Program-made: the position numbers and the translations under genes
Source: Actinomycetes bacterium
GTDB taxonomy: Bacteria > Actinomycetota > Actinomycetes > Mycobacteriales > Mycobacteriaceae
DNA: 6,651 bases
Assembly: GCA_022600695.1 (NCBI GenBank)
Contig: JAHZJY010000208.1
Location: forward strand, 1 to 6,651
Reading direction: 5' to 3'
The notes under the pieces: generated by a model
Seen by the model: the letters and a program-made list of their open reading frames with translations, nothing else
What the model was told of the DNA's origin: nothing
Databases searched by the model: none
Shown: in pieces, positions 1 to 6,380 of the stretch
How the letters are laid out: every line of letters begins with the position of its first letter
How positions within the stretch are numbered: the first letter of the stretch is position 1

Positions 1-1560
1 GACCGGATCGAGGGAACCGGCCCACCGGGGGAACTGGCCGACGCGATGCAGGGACTGCAGAAAGCGTTTCTGGTCAACGCTTTCCGGCCCGTCGCGCTGA
101 CCGCCAGTAGCCGAACCCTGATCCGGGTGGTGCCCAACCTTCAGTGGCTGTGCGATCGGGTGGACTCCGACACCGGCCGACTCCTGGGCCCGATGGCCGA
201 ATCGGGAGTGCGGGTGTTGCGGGACTGCGCCGAGGCATTGTCCGGGGCGCATCGGTCCGAAACCACCCTGACGAACACGGCGATGGAGCACCGGGCGATC
301 GCAATGCGCCGCTACCGGCAGGACATCGCCGATATCCTCGCCGAGCCGGATGACCCGGCCGCGGTCGAACTGGGCCGCAGGCTGTTGAGCCGGCGCACGA
401 TGAGCGCCACGATCGGGCTGGTCGGCAGCACGATCGGCTACGCCGCCGCCGTCGATAGGAGACCGGTGTGGGCGAAAATACTGGGCCTGCGGCTCCCCGA
501 GACCGGCCTCGCCGACAAGATACCGAGTAAGGGTTCGGCGATCACCGGGCTCGGCGGGTATCTGAGCACCCGTTCGATCACCGTGATCAACAGCCTCCGA
601 ACCGGGCTGGCACTGGCCGTGGCGGTGGCGATCACCTTCGCCTTCCCGGTCCAGAACGCCCCGTGGGTGGTGCTCGGCACGCTATCGGTACTCCGCAGCA
701 CCGCCGTGACAACGGGGTCCAGCGCAATCCGGGCGGTGGCCGGGACGTTGATCGGCATCACCGTCGGCGCGGCGGTGATCGGAGTCCTGGGCGTGGACCA
801 GCCGGTGCTGTGGACACTGCTACCGATCGTGGCATTCGGCTCCACCTACGTGTCGCGGGTCGGCTCGTTCGCCGCCGGCCAGGCGATGTTCACCATGATG
901 GTCCTGATCGTCTTCAACCTGATCGAACCCGCCGGCTGGCGGATCGGCCTGATCCGGATCGAGGATGTCCTGGTGGGCGCGCTGGTCGGCGTGGCGGTGT
1001 CCGTGCTGCTGTGGCCGCGGGCCGGGGCGGCCGCGGTCCAGCGCGCGATCGATGGTGCCCTGCGAACCGGCTCACGGTACCTGGCCGCGGCGGTGCACCG
1101 GGTCACCCGCGGAGCGTCCGAGCAGTGCAACGACACGGTCATCGCCCTGAGCCGGGAGACGCTGGTGGCGGTCCGGACCTACGGTGACGCCGTCCATGAC
1201 TACCTGTCGGAGAATGCCGGCGCCATCGACTCCACCATGCTCGATACGACCAATCAGATTCCCCGGCTGCGCACCGCGGGGGATCTCATCGCCGATATCG
1301 TGCCGCCGCCGCTGGGGGTGTATCCCCGCGCGCGCGGTGTGCTCGAGGCCCATACCGCCGTGGTGTGCGCCCGGCTCGATGGCAGTCGGCCGGACGCCGC
1401 GCTGCCGGCCATCAGCGATGATTTCATCCCCGCGTTGCGGGCCGAGGCCCGGCCCGGTGAACTGGCGGCCGCAGCGGCCCTGCCCCTGGTGACGGCGGCG
1501 GCGAATATCGGCGAACTGGAGCTTCTTTATCCCGCGAAGGACACCGAGCCGGTGCACTGA
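1..1560 (+). CDS. FUSC-family integral membrane protein (aromatic acid exporter-like), 5'-truncated by the window edge
   Basis: The reading frame is open from base 1, giving 519 residues before the TGA at 1558-1560. The first ATG (46) has no ribosome binding site and falls within a helical soluble region, so the true start is probably upstream. Counting from that ATG, residues ~1-175 are mostly soluble and helical. A block of about six hydrophobic segments follows at ~184-323. It contains typical FUSC features: 'APWVVLGTLSVLRST', then 'RAVAGTLIGITVGAAV', and a final helix ending in 'LLWPR' after 'RIEDVLVGALVG'. Residues ~326-504 form a soluble C-terminal tail. FUSC proteins (fusaric acid resistance, AaeB/YccS-like) are inner-membrane proteins linked to export of aromatic acids. 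The family usually has two membrane halves joined by a soluble domain, so the N-terminal half should lie upstream. The substrate cannot be inferred. It converges on ptsI with 9 bp between the stop codons, so the two genes need not be functionally linked. Confidence 0.85.
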   Translation, partial: DRIEGTGPPGELADAMQGLQKAFLVNAFRPVALTASSRTLIRVVPNLQWLCDRVDSDTGRLLGPMAESGVRVLRDCAEALSGAHRSETTLTNTAMEHRAIAMRRYRQDIADILAEPDDPAAVELGRRLLSRRTMSATIGLVGSTIGYAAAVDRRPVWAKILGLRLPETGLADKIPSKGSAITGLGGYLSTRSITVINSLRTGLALAVAVAITFAFPVQNAPWVVLGTLSVLRSTAVTTGSSAIRAVAGTLIGITVGAAVIGVLGVDQPVLWTLLPIVAFGSTYVSRVGSFAAGQAMFTMMVLIVFNLIEPAGWRIGLIRIEDVLVGALVGVAVSVLLWPRAGAAAVQRAIDGALRTGSRYLAAAVHRVTRGASEQCNDTVIALSRETLVAVRTYGDAVHDYLSENAGAIDSTMLDTTNQIPRLRTAGDLIADIVPPPLGVYPRARGVLEAHTAVVCARLDGSRPDAALPAISDDFIPALRAEARPGELAAAAALPLVTAAANIGELELLYPAKDTEPVH

Positions 1561-1573
1561 TCCGCCTGATCAG
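1557..1573. terminator. Small hairpin spanning both stop codons of the convergent FUSC and ptsI genes
   Basis: CTGATC (1557-1562) and GATCAG (1568-1573) are perfect 6-bp inverted arms around a 5-base loop. The left arm contains the FUSC TGA and the right arm contains the complement of the ptsI TGA. With only 9 bp between the genes this is the only obvious place for a shared bidirectional transcription stop. The stem is short, not GC-rich and has no T-run, so terminator function is a weak inference. Confidence 0.25.
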
Positions 1574-3246
1574 CCCAGCACGGCCCGCGCCACCGCCCGC
1601 GCCTCGGCCGGTCCCGCCGTGGCCAGCACCGCCTCCGCGGCATCGCGGCACTGCCGCAAACTCACCGAGGCCAGCTTGGCGCCGACCGGGGTCACCGCCG
1701 AAGCGGCAGCCGAAAGGGATGTGACACCCAGACCGGTCAGCACACATGCCAGTAACGGGTCGGCCGCGGCCTCCCCGCAGACCCCGACCGGCTTGCCGAC
1801 AGCAGCTCCGGCCCGGGCGGTCTCGGCGACCAGCGCGATCACCCCCGGCTGCCACGGATCGGTGAGCCCGGCCAAATCCGATGACATCCGATCGGCCGCC
1901 ATCGTGTACTGGGCCAGATCATTGGTCCCGATGGACAGGAACTCCACATGCTCGAGAATTCTGTCGGCCAGCAGTGCCGCCGCGGGCACCTCGATCATCA
2001 CGCCCGGATACAGACCGCGCTCACGAGCCAGGTCCGCGAAACGCCGGGCCTCCTCCGCGGTGGCGATCATCGGAGCCATCACCCAGGGCGCGCTATCGGT
2101 CTGCGCGGCCGCGGCGGCGATCGCGTCGAGTTGGCGGGCGACCAGGTCGGCGTCGATCTGGATGATCCGAAAACCCCGCACGCCCAACGCGGGGTTGGCC
2201 TCCTCCGGATTGGTGACGAATTTCAGCGGCTTGTCCGATCCGGCGTCGAGTGTGCGGATCACCACCTTGTGACCGGCGAAGGCCTCGAGGACCTCCGCAT
2301 AGATCGCCGCCTGCTCGGCGACCGTCGGCTCGCTGTCGCGCTCCAGAAAGCACAGTTCGGTCCGGAACAGGCCCACACCTTCGACCGGTGCCCGACGCGC
2401 GGCACGGGCGGCTGAGCCGTCAGCCACATTGGCCATAATCGCGACCGGATGACCGTCGGCGGTCGCACCCGGCCCGGTCCAGCCGGCCATCGCCGCCGCT
2501 GCGACGTCGGCCGCGGCGACCGCAGCCGCGGCAGCCACCCGGTCCGGGTTCACCGTGACGGTGCCCCGGTTGCCGTCCAGCAGCACAGGTGTCCCGGCAG
2601 CCACCTCGCCGAGGCCGTGCACGGCCACCACACACGGAATGCCCAACTGGCGGGCGATGATCGCGGTGTGGCTGGTCGGACCTCCCAGGACGGTGGCCAG
2701 TCCGACCACCCGGTGCGGATCCAGGCCAGCGGTATCGGCCGGGGCCAGGTCCTCGGCGCACAGGATCGACGGCTCGGCCGGCACCGGCACACCCGGCTCC
2801 GGCAGACCGGCCAGTTCGGCGATGACCCGGTCCCGGATGTCCTTGAGGTCGGTGACCCGCTCAGCCATCAGCCCGCCCATCGTGGTGAACACCTCGATGA
2901 ACTGCGCGGCTGCCTCCGCCGTCGCGCGCACCGCGGACTTACCGGCCTTGATGGCGTTCTCGGCCGATCCGAGCCAGGCCCGGTCCTGGGCCAGTTGGGC
3001 GGTGGCGCCGAGCACCTCCGATGCCGCGCCGCTCGCCAGTGCGGCACGATCGCGCAGTCGTTGCGCCACCGAGGATGCCGCGCCGGCGAACCGCGCGGCC
3101 TCGGCCGGCCGGTCAGCTTCGGGCAGGACACCACCGATGTCGATTTCATCGATCCGCGGCAGCCGGTTGGCCCTGATGACAGGAGCGAAGCGGACTCCCG
3201 GCACCACAGGGACTCCCTGCAGCACCGCGGTGTGTGGTGCGGTCAT
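1570..3246 (-). CDS. ptsI: Phosphoenolpyruvate-protein phosphotransferase (PTS Enzyme I)
   Basis: This is the first enzyme of the sugar phosphotransferase system: cytoplasmic EI autophosphorylates on a histidine using PEP and passes the phosphate to HPr. The chosen start (MTAPHTAVLQGVPVVPG) gives 558 residues, close to the ~570 usual for EI. An N-terminal helical HPr-binding region is followed by the swivelling phosphohistidine domain with motif GGPTSHTAIIAR, His193 being the active site (E. coli His189). An Ala-rich linker at ~237-255 leads into the PEP-binding TIM barrel. Barrel residues visible are Arg295 in GLFRTE, Arg331 in RTLDAGSDK, Glu419 in MIEVP, GTND at 440-443 and Cys490 in GVCGEAAADP. 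All catalytic positions are intact. The frame runs upstream to an ATG at 3360, but those extra 38 residues are encoded partly by the intergenic palindrome and do not look like EI, so I reject that start. There is no clear Shine-Dalgarno before 3246; a candidate -10 lies 7 nt upstream, compatible with a leaderless mRNA. It is divergent from ptsH. Confidence 0.97.
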   Translation of the reverse strand: MTAPHTAVLQGVPVVPGVRFAPVIRANRLPRIDEIDIGGVLPEADRPAEAARFAGAASSVAQRLRDRAALASGAASEVLGATAQLAQDRAWLGSAENAIKAGKSAVRATAEAAAQFIEVFTTMGGLMAERVTDLKDIRDRVIAELAGLPEPGVPVPAEPSILCAEDLAPADTAGLDPHRVVGLATVLGGPTSHTAIIARQLGIPCVVAVHGLGEVAAGTPVLLDGNRGTVTVNPDRVAAAAAVAAADVAAAAMAGWTGPGATADGHPVAIMANVADGSAARAARRAPVEGVGLFRTELCFLERDSEPTVAEQAAIYAEVLEAFAGHKVVIRTLDAGSDKPLKFVTNPEEANPALGVRGFRIIQIDADLVARQLDAIAAAAAQTDSAPWVMAPMIATAEEARRFADLARERGLYPGVMIEVPAAALLADRILEHVEFLSIGTNDLAQYTMAADRMSSDLAGLTDPWQPGVIALVAETARAGAAVGKPVGVCGEAAADPLLACVLTGLGVTSLSAAASAVTPVGAKLASVSLRQCRDAAEAVLATAGPAEARAVARAVLG

Positions 3247-3250
3247 AGCG

Positions 3251-3262
3251 TGGATTAGACCA
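3251..3262. promoter_or_regulatory. dre-like (DasR/GntR-HutC type) operator overlapping the candidate ptsI -10
   Basis: TGGATTAGACCA matches 10 of 12 bases of the core TGGTCTAGACCA of the DasR responsive element, which in Streptomyces controls pts genes (established knowledge). It lies 4 bp upstream of the ptsI start codon and covers the candidate -10. A second partial match is adjacent at 3261-3276, where the right half-site ends in GACCAGT. A bound repressor would block ptsI transcription. The regulator is not in the window and its identity is an inference. Confidence 0.4.
3254..3259 (-). promoter_or_regulatory. Candidate ptsI -10 element
   Basis: On the minus strand TCTAAT ends 7 nt before the ATG at 3246, the spacing expected for a leaderless transcript. 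It matches the actinobacterial TANNNT pattern imperfectly, since the second base is C. No convincing -35 is visible. The lack of a Shine-Dalgarno upstream of ptsI fits a leaderless start, but the promoter call rests on spacing alone. Confidence 0.25.
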
Positions 3263-3308
3263 AATCGTCGACCAGTCGACACAGACACCCGGCCTCCACA
3301 GAGCGCTG

Positions 3309-3371
3309 CGCGAGCGTGCGTGTCGGTACGCCGGGCACGGGGCATGTCGCGTACCGACACGCACGCTCGCG
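3309..3371. repeat. Long perfect palindrome (2 x 23 bp arms, 17-bp spacer) between divergent ptsI and ptsH
   Basis: Bases 3309-3331 are the exact reverse complement of 3349-3371, with 17 bases between them. The inner part of the left arm reads GTGTCGGTACG and that of the right arm reads CGTACCGACAC. A 23-bp perfect inverted repeat is far longer than a usual operator. It lies ~62 bp from the ptsI start and 41 bp from the ptsH start, with the right arm directly abutting the candidate ptsH -10 TATTTT. Possible roles are a dispersed REP-like intergenic element, a transcription terminator or insulator between the divergent units, or a regulatory cruciform. The sequence alone does not decide between these. 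Confidence 0.85.
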
Positions 3372-3372
3372 G

Positions 3373-3378
3373 TATTTT
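3373..3378 (+). promoter_or_regulatory. Candidate ptsH -10 element
   Basis: TATTTT fits the actinobacterial TANNNT -10 pattern and is the only AT-rich hexamer close upstream of ptsH, leaving a leader of roughly 28 nt that includes the AAGGAG ribosome binding site. Its -35 region would fall inside the right arm of the palindrome, where no good TTGACA match is seen. The same T-run could instead belong to a terminator formed by the palindrome. Confidence 0.35.
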
Positions 3379-3400
3379 GCAGCTGAAGGATCACCACCTG

Positions 3401-3406
3401 AAGGAG
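3401..3406 (+). promoter_or_regulatory. Ribosome binding site of ptsH
   Basis: AAGGAG lies 6 nt upstream of the ATG at 3413. It fixes the ptsH start and excludes the much longer in-frame extension that runs antisense through ptsI. Confidence 0.8.
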
Positions 3407-3412
3407 CCATCC

Positions 3413-3670
3413 ATGCCCAGCAAGACCGTTACCGTCGGTTCCGCCGTCGGACTGCATGCCCGCCCGGCGGCGATCATCTCCGAGGCGGTGGTCACCGCCG
3501 GTGTGCCGGTCACCTTGTCCCTCGACGGCGGTGAGCCGGTGGACGCCGGGTCGGCACTGATGATCATGACCCTCGGGGCCGGTAAAGGCGCACAGGTGAC
3601 CATCGAGACCGGCGACGAGGCGGTACTGACGACGATCGCCGAATTGGTCGAGCAGGACCTCGACGCCTGA
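3413..3670 (+). CDS. ptsH: Phosphocarrier protein HPr
   Basis: This small cytoplasmic PTS protein accepts phosphate from EI on a histidine and donates it to the EIIA domains of sugar transporters. It is 85 residues long, the normal HPr length. The active-site motif GLHARPAA places the phosphorylated histidine at residue 15, with Arg17 next to it. The second HPr signature around DAGSALMIMTLGAGKG has a serine at residue 47, at the position of the regulatory Ser46 used by HPr kinase in Firmicutes; whether it is phosphorylated here is unknown. An AAGGAG site 6 nt upstream supports the ATG. It is divergent from ptsI, its phosphoryl donor, rather than in one operon with it, and converges with sqr 54 bp downstream. 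No sugar-specific EII gene is visible in the window. Confidence 0.97.
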   Translation: MPSKTVTVGSAVGLHARPAAIISEAVVTAGVPVTLSLDGGEPVDAGSALMIMTLGAGKGAQVTIETGDEAVLTTIAELVEQDLDA

Positions 3671-3672
3671 CG

Positions 3673-3723
3673 GCGACGCAGAAGTCGCGATGAGGAGCGC
3701 GGCCCTCGGTTCACCGCGAACCG
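3673..3723. terminator. Two small hairpins between convergent ptsH and sqr
   Basis: The 54-bp gap holds two short inverted repeats. GCGAC/GTCGC (3673-3677 with 3684-3688) has a 6-base loop, and CGGTTC/GAACCG (3707-3712 with 3718-3723) has a 5-base loop and ends 1 bp from the sqr stop codon. Either could form in transcripts from both sides. There is no T-tract, as is common in actinobacterial terminators, so the assignment rests on position and symmetry only. Confidence 0.3.
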
Positions 3724-3724
3724 C

Positions 3725-4927
3725 TCAGGCCCTGCCCTTGAGCATCAGGTTCCAGTACATGAACGGCAGCGCGTACTTCTTGAGGTACCAGTAGGCGCGG
3801 TGTGGCTTGGTCGGGTCCAGCCCGGGGAGCGACGGGGTGATGTTGAAGTCGTAGTCGAACTCAGCCAGCAGCATGTCGTGGCCGGAGGTGACGATGGGGC
3901 AGGACGCGTAGCCGTTGTAGCTGCCCGGCAACGGCCGGCCGTCGAGGACGGCCGAGATGTTCTCCACCACGGCCGGGGCCTGCTTCCGGATCGCCGCCCC
4001 GGTCTTGGAGTTCGGGGTGGAACCGGCGTCGCCGAGAGCGAAGACGTTGGGGTGGCGCACATGCTGCAGGGTGTGCTTGTCGACCTCGACGTAACCGAGC
4101 GCATCGCCGGTCGAGAGCGGACTGGACTTGATCCAGTCCGGCGCCGACTGGCGTGGCACGGCGTGCAGCATGTCGTAGTCGAGGGTCAGGTCCGAACCGC
4201 CCTCGGCCACCGCGCTGACCGTCACCTTGCGTGAGTCCGCATCCACCGCAGTCACTTCCGACAACGTGTGCAGGTGGATACCGTAGCCGGCGATCACCTT
4301 GTCGAGACTGTCTGCGATCGCCGGGATGCCGAATGCCCGCGGCGTCGGGACCACCAGGTGAATGTCCATCGCGCCCAGCACGCCCTGCTTTCGCCAATGG
4401 TCGGCGGCGAGATAGGCGATCTTCTGCGGTGCGCCCGCGCACTTCATCGGGAACATCGGCATCATGAACACCGCCGAACCCGAACGGGTGCCGCGGACCA
4501 GGTCCCAGGTCTTGGGGGCCAGGTCGAAACGGAAGTTCGACGACACCCCCGGCCCCTCGACCGCCTGCGCCAGGCCCTCGGTCTTGTCCCAGTCCAGCTG
4601 GATGCCCGGGCAGACCACCAGGGCGTCGTAGCCGTAGACCGAGCCGTCCGAACACGTCACGGTGTCGTTGTCCGGGTCGAAAGCGTTGGCCGACTTACGT
4701 ATCCACGTCACCCCCTTCGGCATGACCGACGCCTCCGGACGCTCGGTGGACGGCGCGTCGGCCAGCCCGCCGCCCACCAACGTCCACATCGGCTGGTAGT
4801 AGTGCTTATCGGACGGCTCGATCACGGCGACATCAGTGAATCCCTTGCGCAGCAGGCGCGCCGCCACGGTGATGCCGGCGGTGCCGCCACCGACGACGAG
4901 AATCTGGTGTTTGGCCCTGGTGCCCAT
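3725..4927 (-). CDS. sqr: Sulfide:quinone oxidoreductase (type II, SQOR-like)
   Basis: This FAD-dependent, membrane-associated enzyme oxidises H2S, passing electrons to the quinone pool and sulfane sulfur to an acceptor thiol. The protein has 400 residues. An N-terminal Rossmann motif VVGGGTAG (11-18) binds FAD, and a second FAD-binding stretch is seen at [17 protein letters not shown] (294-310), including Asp300. The probable redox cysteine pair is Cys163 ([10 protein letters not shown]) and Cys343 ([10 protein letters not shown]), placed as in the mitochondrial SQOR-like group. A further cysteine, Cys106, sits in [10 protein letters not shown]. The C-terminus (about 378-400, [21 protein letters not shown]) is aromatic and amphipathic, like the membrane-anchoring tail of SQOR. 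GAGGAA lies 5 nt before the ATG. It follows the persulfide dioxygenase gene by 18 bp on the same strand, so the two are almost certainly cotranscribed, and this supports SQR over a general type II NADH dehydrogenase or flavocytochrome c. Confidence 0.92.
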   Translation of the reverse strand: MGTRAKHQILVVGGGTAGITVAARLLRKGFTDVAVIEPSDKHYYQPMWTLVGGGLADAPSTERPEASVMPKGVTWIRKSANAFDPDNDTVTCSDGSVYGYDALVVCPGIQLDWDKTEGLAQAVEGPGVSSNFRFDLAPKTWDLVRGTRSGSAVFMMPMFPMKCAGAPQKIAYLAADHWRKQGVLGAMDIHLVVPTPRAFGIPAIADSLDKVIAGYGIHLHTLSEVTAVDADSRKVTVSAVAEGGSDLTLDYDMLHAVPRQSAPDWIKSSPLSTGDALGYVEVDKHTLQHVRHPNVFALGDAGSTPNSKTGAAIRKQAPAVVENISAVLDGRPLPGSYNGYASCPIVTSGHDMLLAEFDYDFNITPSLPGLDPTKPHRAYWYLKKYALPFMYWNLMLKGRA

Positions 4928-4932
4928 ATCGG

Positions 4933-4938
4933 TTCCTC
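4933..4938 (-). promoter_or_regulatory. Ribosome binding site of sqr
   Basis: GAGGAA on the minus strand, 5 nt before the sqr ATG, lies inside the 18-bp gap after the upstream dioxygenase gene. Its presence shows that sqr has its own translation start within the shared operon. Confidence 0.6.
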
Positions 4939-4945
4939 GTGTTGA

Positions 4946-6325
4946 TCAGGCGTTCTGCGTGGCTTCGTCCCAGGCGTTGTACCCGCCGAGAACGTCACTG
5001 ACGTCGTCGAAGCCGCGCTGGCGCAGCAGGCTGGCGGCGACCGATGACCGGTAGCCCCCGGCACAGTAGACCACGGTCGGCTTGCGCGGGTCGAGCTCAG
5101 CCACCCGGTCCGGCAGCTGCCCGACCGGGATGTTCACCGCGTTGGCGATCATGCCGGCAGCGGCTTCGCCCGGGTTGCGGACATCCACCAGCTGCAGTTC
5201 GGGGACGTCGGCGATCCGCTCGTCGAGCGCATTGGTGGTCAGCCTCGAAGCCACCTCGACATCTCGCTGGTGCTCGAACATCACCGCGTACGGATCCTTG
5301 AGGTAGCCGATCACCCGGTCGAATCCGATCCGGGCCAGCCGGTTCTTACCCTCCAGTTCCCGCTCGGGATCGGTCATCAGCACGATGTCGTCCTCGGGTT
5401 TGACGACCGAACCGGCGAACTCGGCGTAGCGGCCCTCCAGTCCGATGTTGACCGCTGCCTTCAGATGCCCCAGGGCGAACTCCTCGGGATCGCGACCGTC
5501 GACCAGGATCGCCCCCGCGGCCAGTGCCGCGCCGACCTCGTCATAGGTCATCGGCGTCGGCATCTCGGTCTCGTCGAGGAGGTCGCGGCCCTGGCGGTTG
5601 AGGACTGCGTTGTAGACGAAGTACCCCGGCGCCGGCGGCTGACCCTCGGTCACGAGTTCGACGAAGCGCTCCTTGCTGGAAGCGCGCAATGCGTAGTTGG
5701 TCTTGCGCTGCTCTCCCATCGTCGACCACAGATCGGTCGACAGGTTCTTGCCGCACGCCGAACCGGCACCGTGCGCCGGGTAGACCTTGGTGGTGTCCGG
5801 CAGCGGCATCAGCTTGTTATGCAGCGACTCGTACAGCTTGTCGGCCAACTCGTCGCGGGTGAAGCCGATCGAGGACAGCAGGTCGGGTCGGCCGACATCA
5901 CCGATGAACAGGGTGTCACCGGTGAGCACGCCGTAGGGCACGGTGTCGCCGGAGTGCTCGTAGATGACGATGCTCATGGACTCCGGGGTGTGTCCGGGAG
6001 TGTGCAGGAACTCCAACTGCACGTCGCCCAGCGAGTAGCGCTCGCCGTCGGTGACCGCCATGTGATCGAACTCCGGTTGCGCGATCTCGGAGTAGACGAT
6101 CTTCGCACCGGTCGCCTCGGCCAGCTCGAGGTGGCCGGACAGGAAGTCGGCGTGGAAGTGGGTTTCGATGACCAGTTCGATGGTCATTCCCAGTTCCCGG
6201 GCGTCGGCAAGGTACTCACTGACGTCGCGCTGCGGGTCGACCACCACGGCGCGACCGGTGGTCTCGTCGCCGATCAGGTAGGACGCGTGCGACAGGCATT
6301 CCAGGTAGTACTGGTTGAACTTCAT
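4946..6325 (-). CDS. CstB-like persulfide dioxygenase-rhodanese fusion (MBL fold + pseudo-rhodanese + active rhodanese)
   Basis: The protein has 459 residues from the ATG at 6325, which is preceded by AGGAG with 7-nt spacing. A longer frame to 6382 adds 19 unsupported residues. Residues 1-~250 are an ETHE1-type metallo-beta-lactamase domain. It has THFHAD (His56, His58, Asp60), HTPGHTP (His112), TGDTLFIGD (Asp137) and YPAHGAGS (His185); His56, His112 and Asp137 are the expected Fe(II) ligands. Cys191 follows in SACGK. Residues ~258-343 are a rhodanese fold whose catalytic loop reads LMTDPERE and has no cysteine, so it is a pseudo-rhodanese. Residues ~365-455 are a second rhodanese with Cys421 in YCAGGYRS. 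This order matches S. aureus CstB, a persulfide dioxygenase-sulfurtransferase that turns low-molecular-weight persulfide into thiosulfate or sulfite plus thiol. The sqr gene directly downstream would supply the persulfide. Many annotations would just say 'MBL fold metallo-hydrolase'; the final product (thiosulfate or sulfite) cannot be read from the sequence. Confidence 0.9.
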   Translation of the reverse strand: MKFNQYYLECLSHASYLIGDETTGRAVVVDPQRDVSEYLADARELGMTIELVIETHFHADFLSGHLELAEATGAKIVYSEIAQPEFDHMAVTDGERYSLGDVQLEFLHTPGHTPESMSIVIYEHSGDTVPYGVLTGDTLFIGDVGRPDLLSSIGFTRDELADKLYESLHNKLMPLPDTTKVYPAHGAGSACGKNLSTDLWSTMGEQRKTNYALRASSKERFVELVTEGQPPAPGYFVYNAVLNRQGRDLLDETEMPTPMTYDEVGAALAAGAILVDGRDPEEFALGHLKAAVNIGLEGRYAEFAGSVVKPEDDIVLMTDPERELEGKNRLARIGFDRVIGYLKDPYAVMFEHQRDVEVASRLTTNALDERIADVPELQLVDVRNPGEAAAGMIANAVNIPVGQLPDRVAELDPRKPTVVYCAGGYRSSVAASLLRQRGFDDVSDVLGGYNAWDEATQNA

Positions 6326-6332
6326 AATCGGT

Positions 6333-6337
6333 CTCCT
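6333..6337 (-). promoter_or_regulatory. Ribosome binding site of the CstB-like gene
   Basis: AGGAG on the minus strand, 7 nt before the ATG at 6325. It decides the start codon in favour of the one giving MKFNQYYLECLSHASY, the usual start of this family, over the in-frame ATG at 6382. Confidence 0.8.
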
Positions 6338-6380
6338 CTGTGCTGACGTTCCAGTGGCTCTCATCGCGGTTCCGTTGCTC

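Noticed and set aside
1833..2560. Possible fusion or frameshift in ptsI because of the Ala-rich stretch (~237-255)
   Set aside because: The frame is continuous with all catalytic motifs in order; Ala-rich linkers between EI domains are ordinary in high-GC genomes.
2449..3258. Plus-strand open frame of 269 codons opposite ptsI
   Set aside because: Antisense shadow typical of high-GC DNA: Arg/Gly/His-rich, no recognisable domain, no ribosome binding site.
3247..3360. N-terminal extension of ptsI to an ATG at 3360
   Set aside because: The added 38 residues are encoded partly by the intergenic palindrome, have no Enzyme I resemblance, and the MTAPH start gives the normal family length.
3309..3371. 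Palindrome as an insertion sequence end, MITE or attachment site
   Set aside because: No target-site duplication, transposase or integrase is visible; the element is only 63 bp and symmetrical.
2555..3412. Long plus-strand frame running into ptsH from upstream
   Set aside because: It is antisense to ptsI and has no protein-like features; ptsH has its own AAGGAG and ATG at 3413 and ends at the usual HPr length.
5270..6346. Plus-strand open frame of 358 codons opposite the CstB-like gene
   Set aside because: Antisense shadow of a confidently identified gene; composition follows the complement of its codons and no domain is recognisable.
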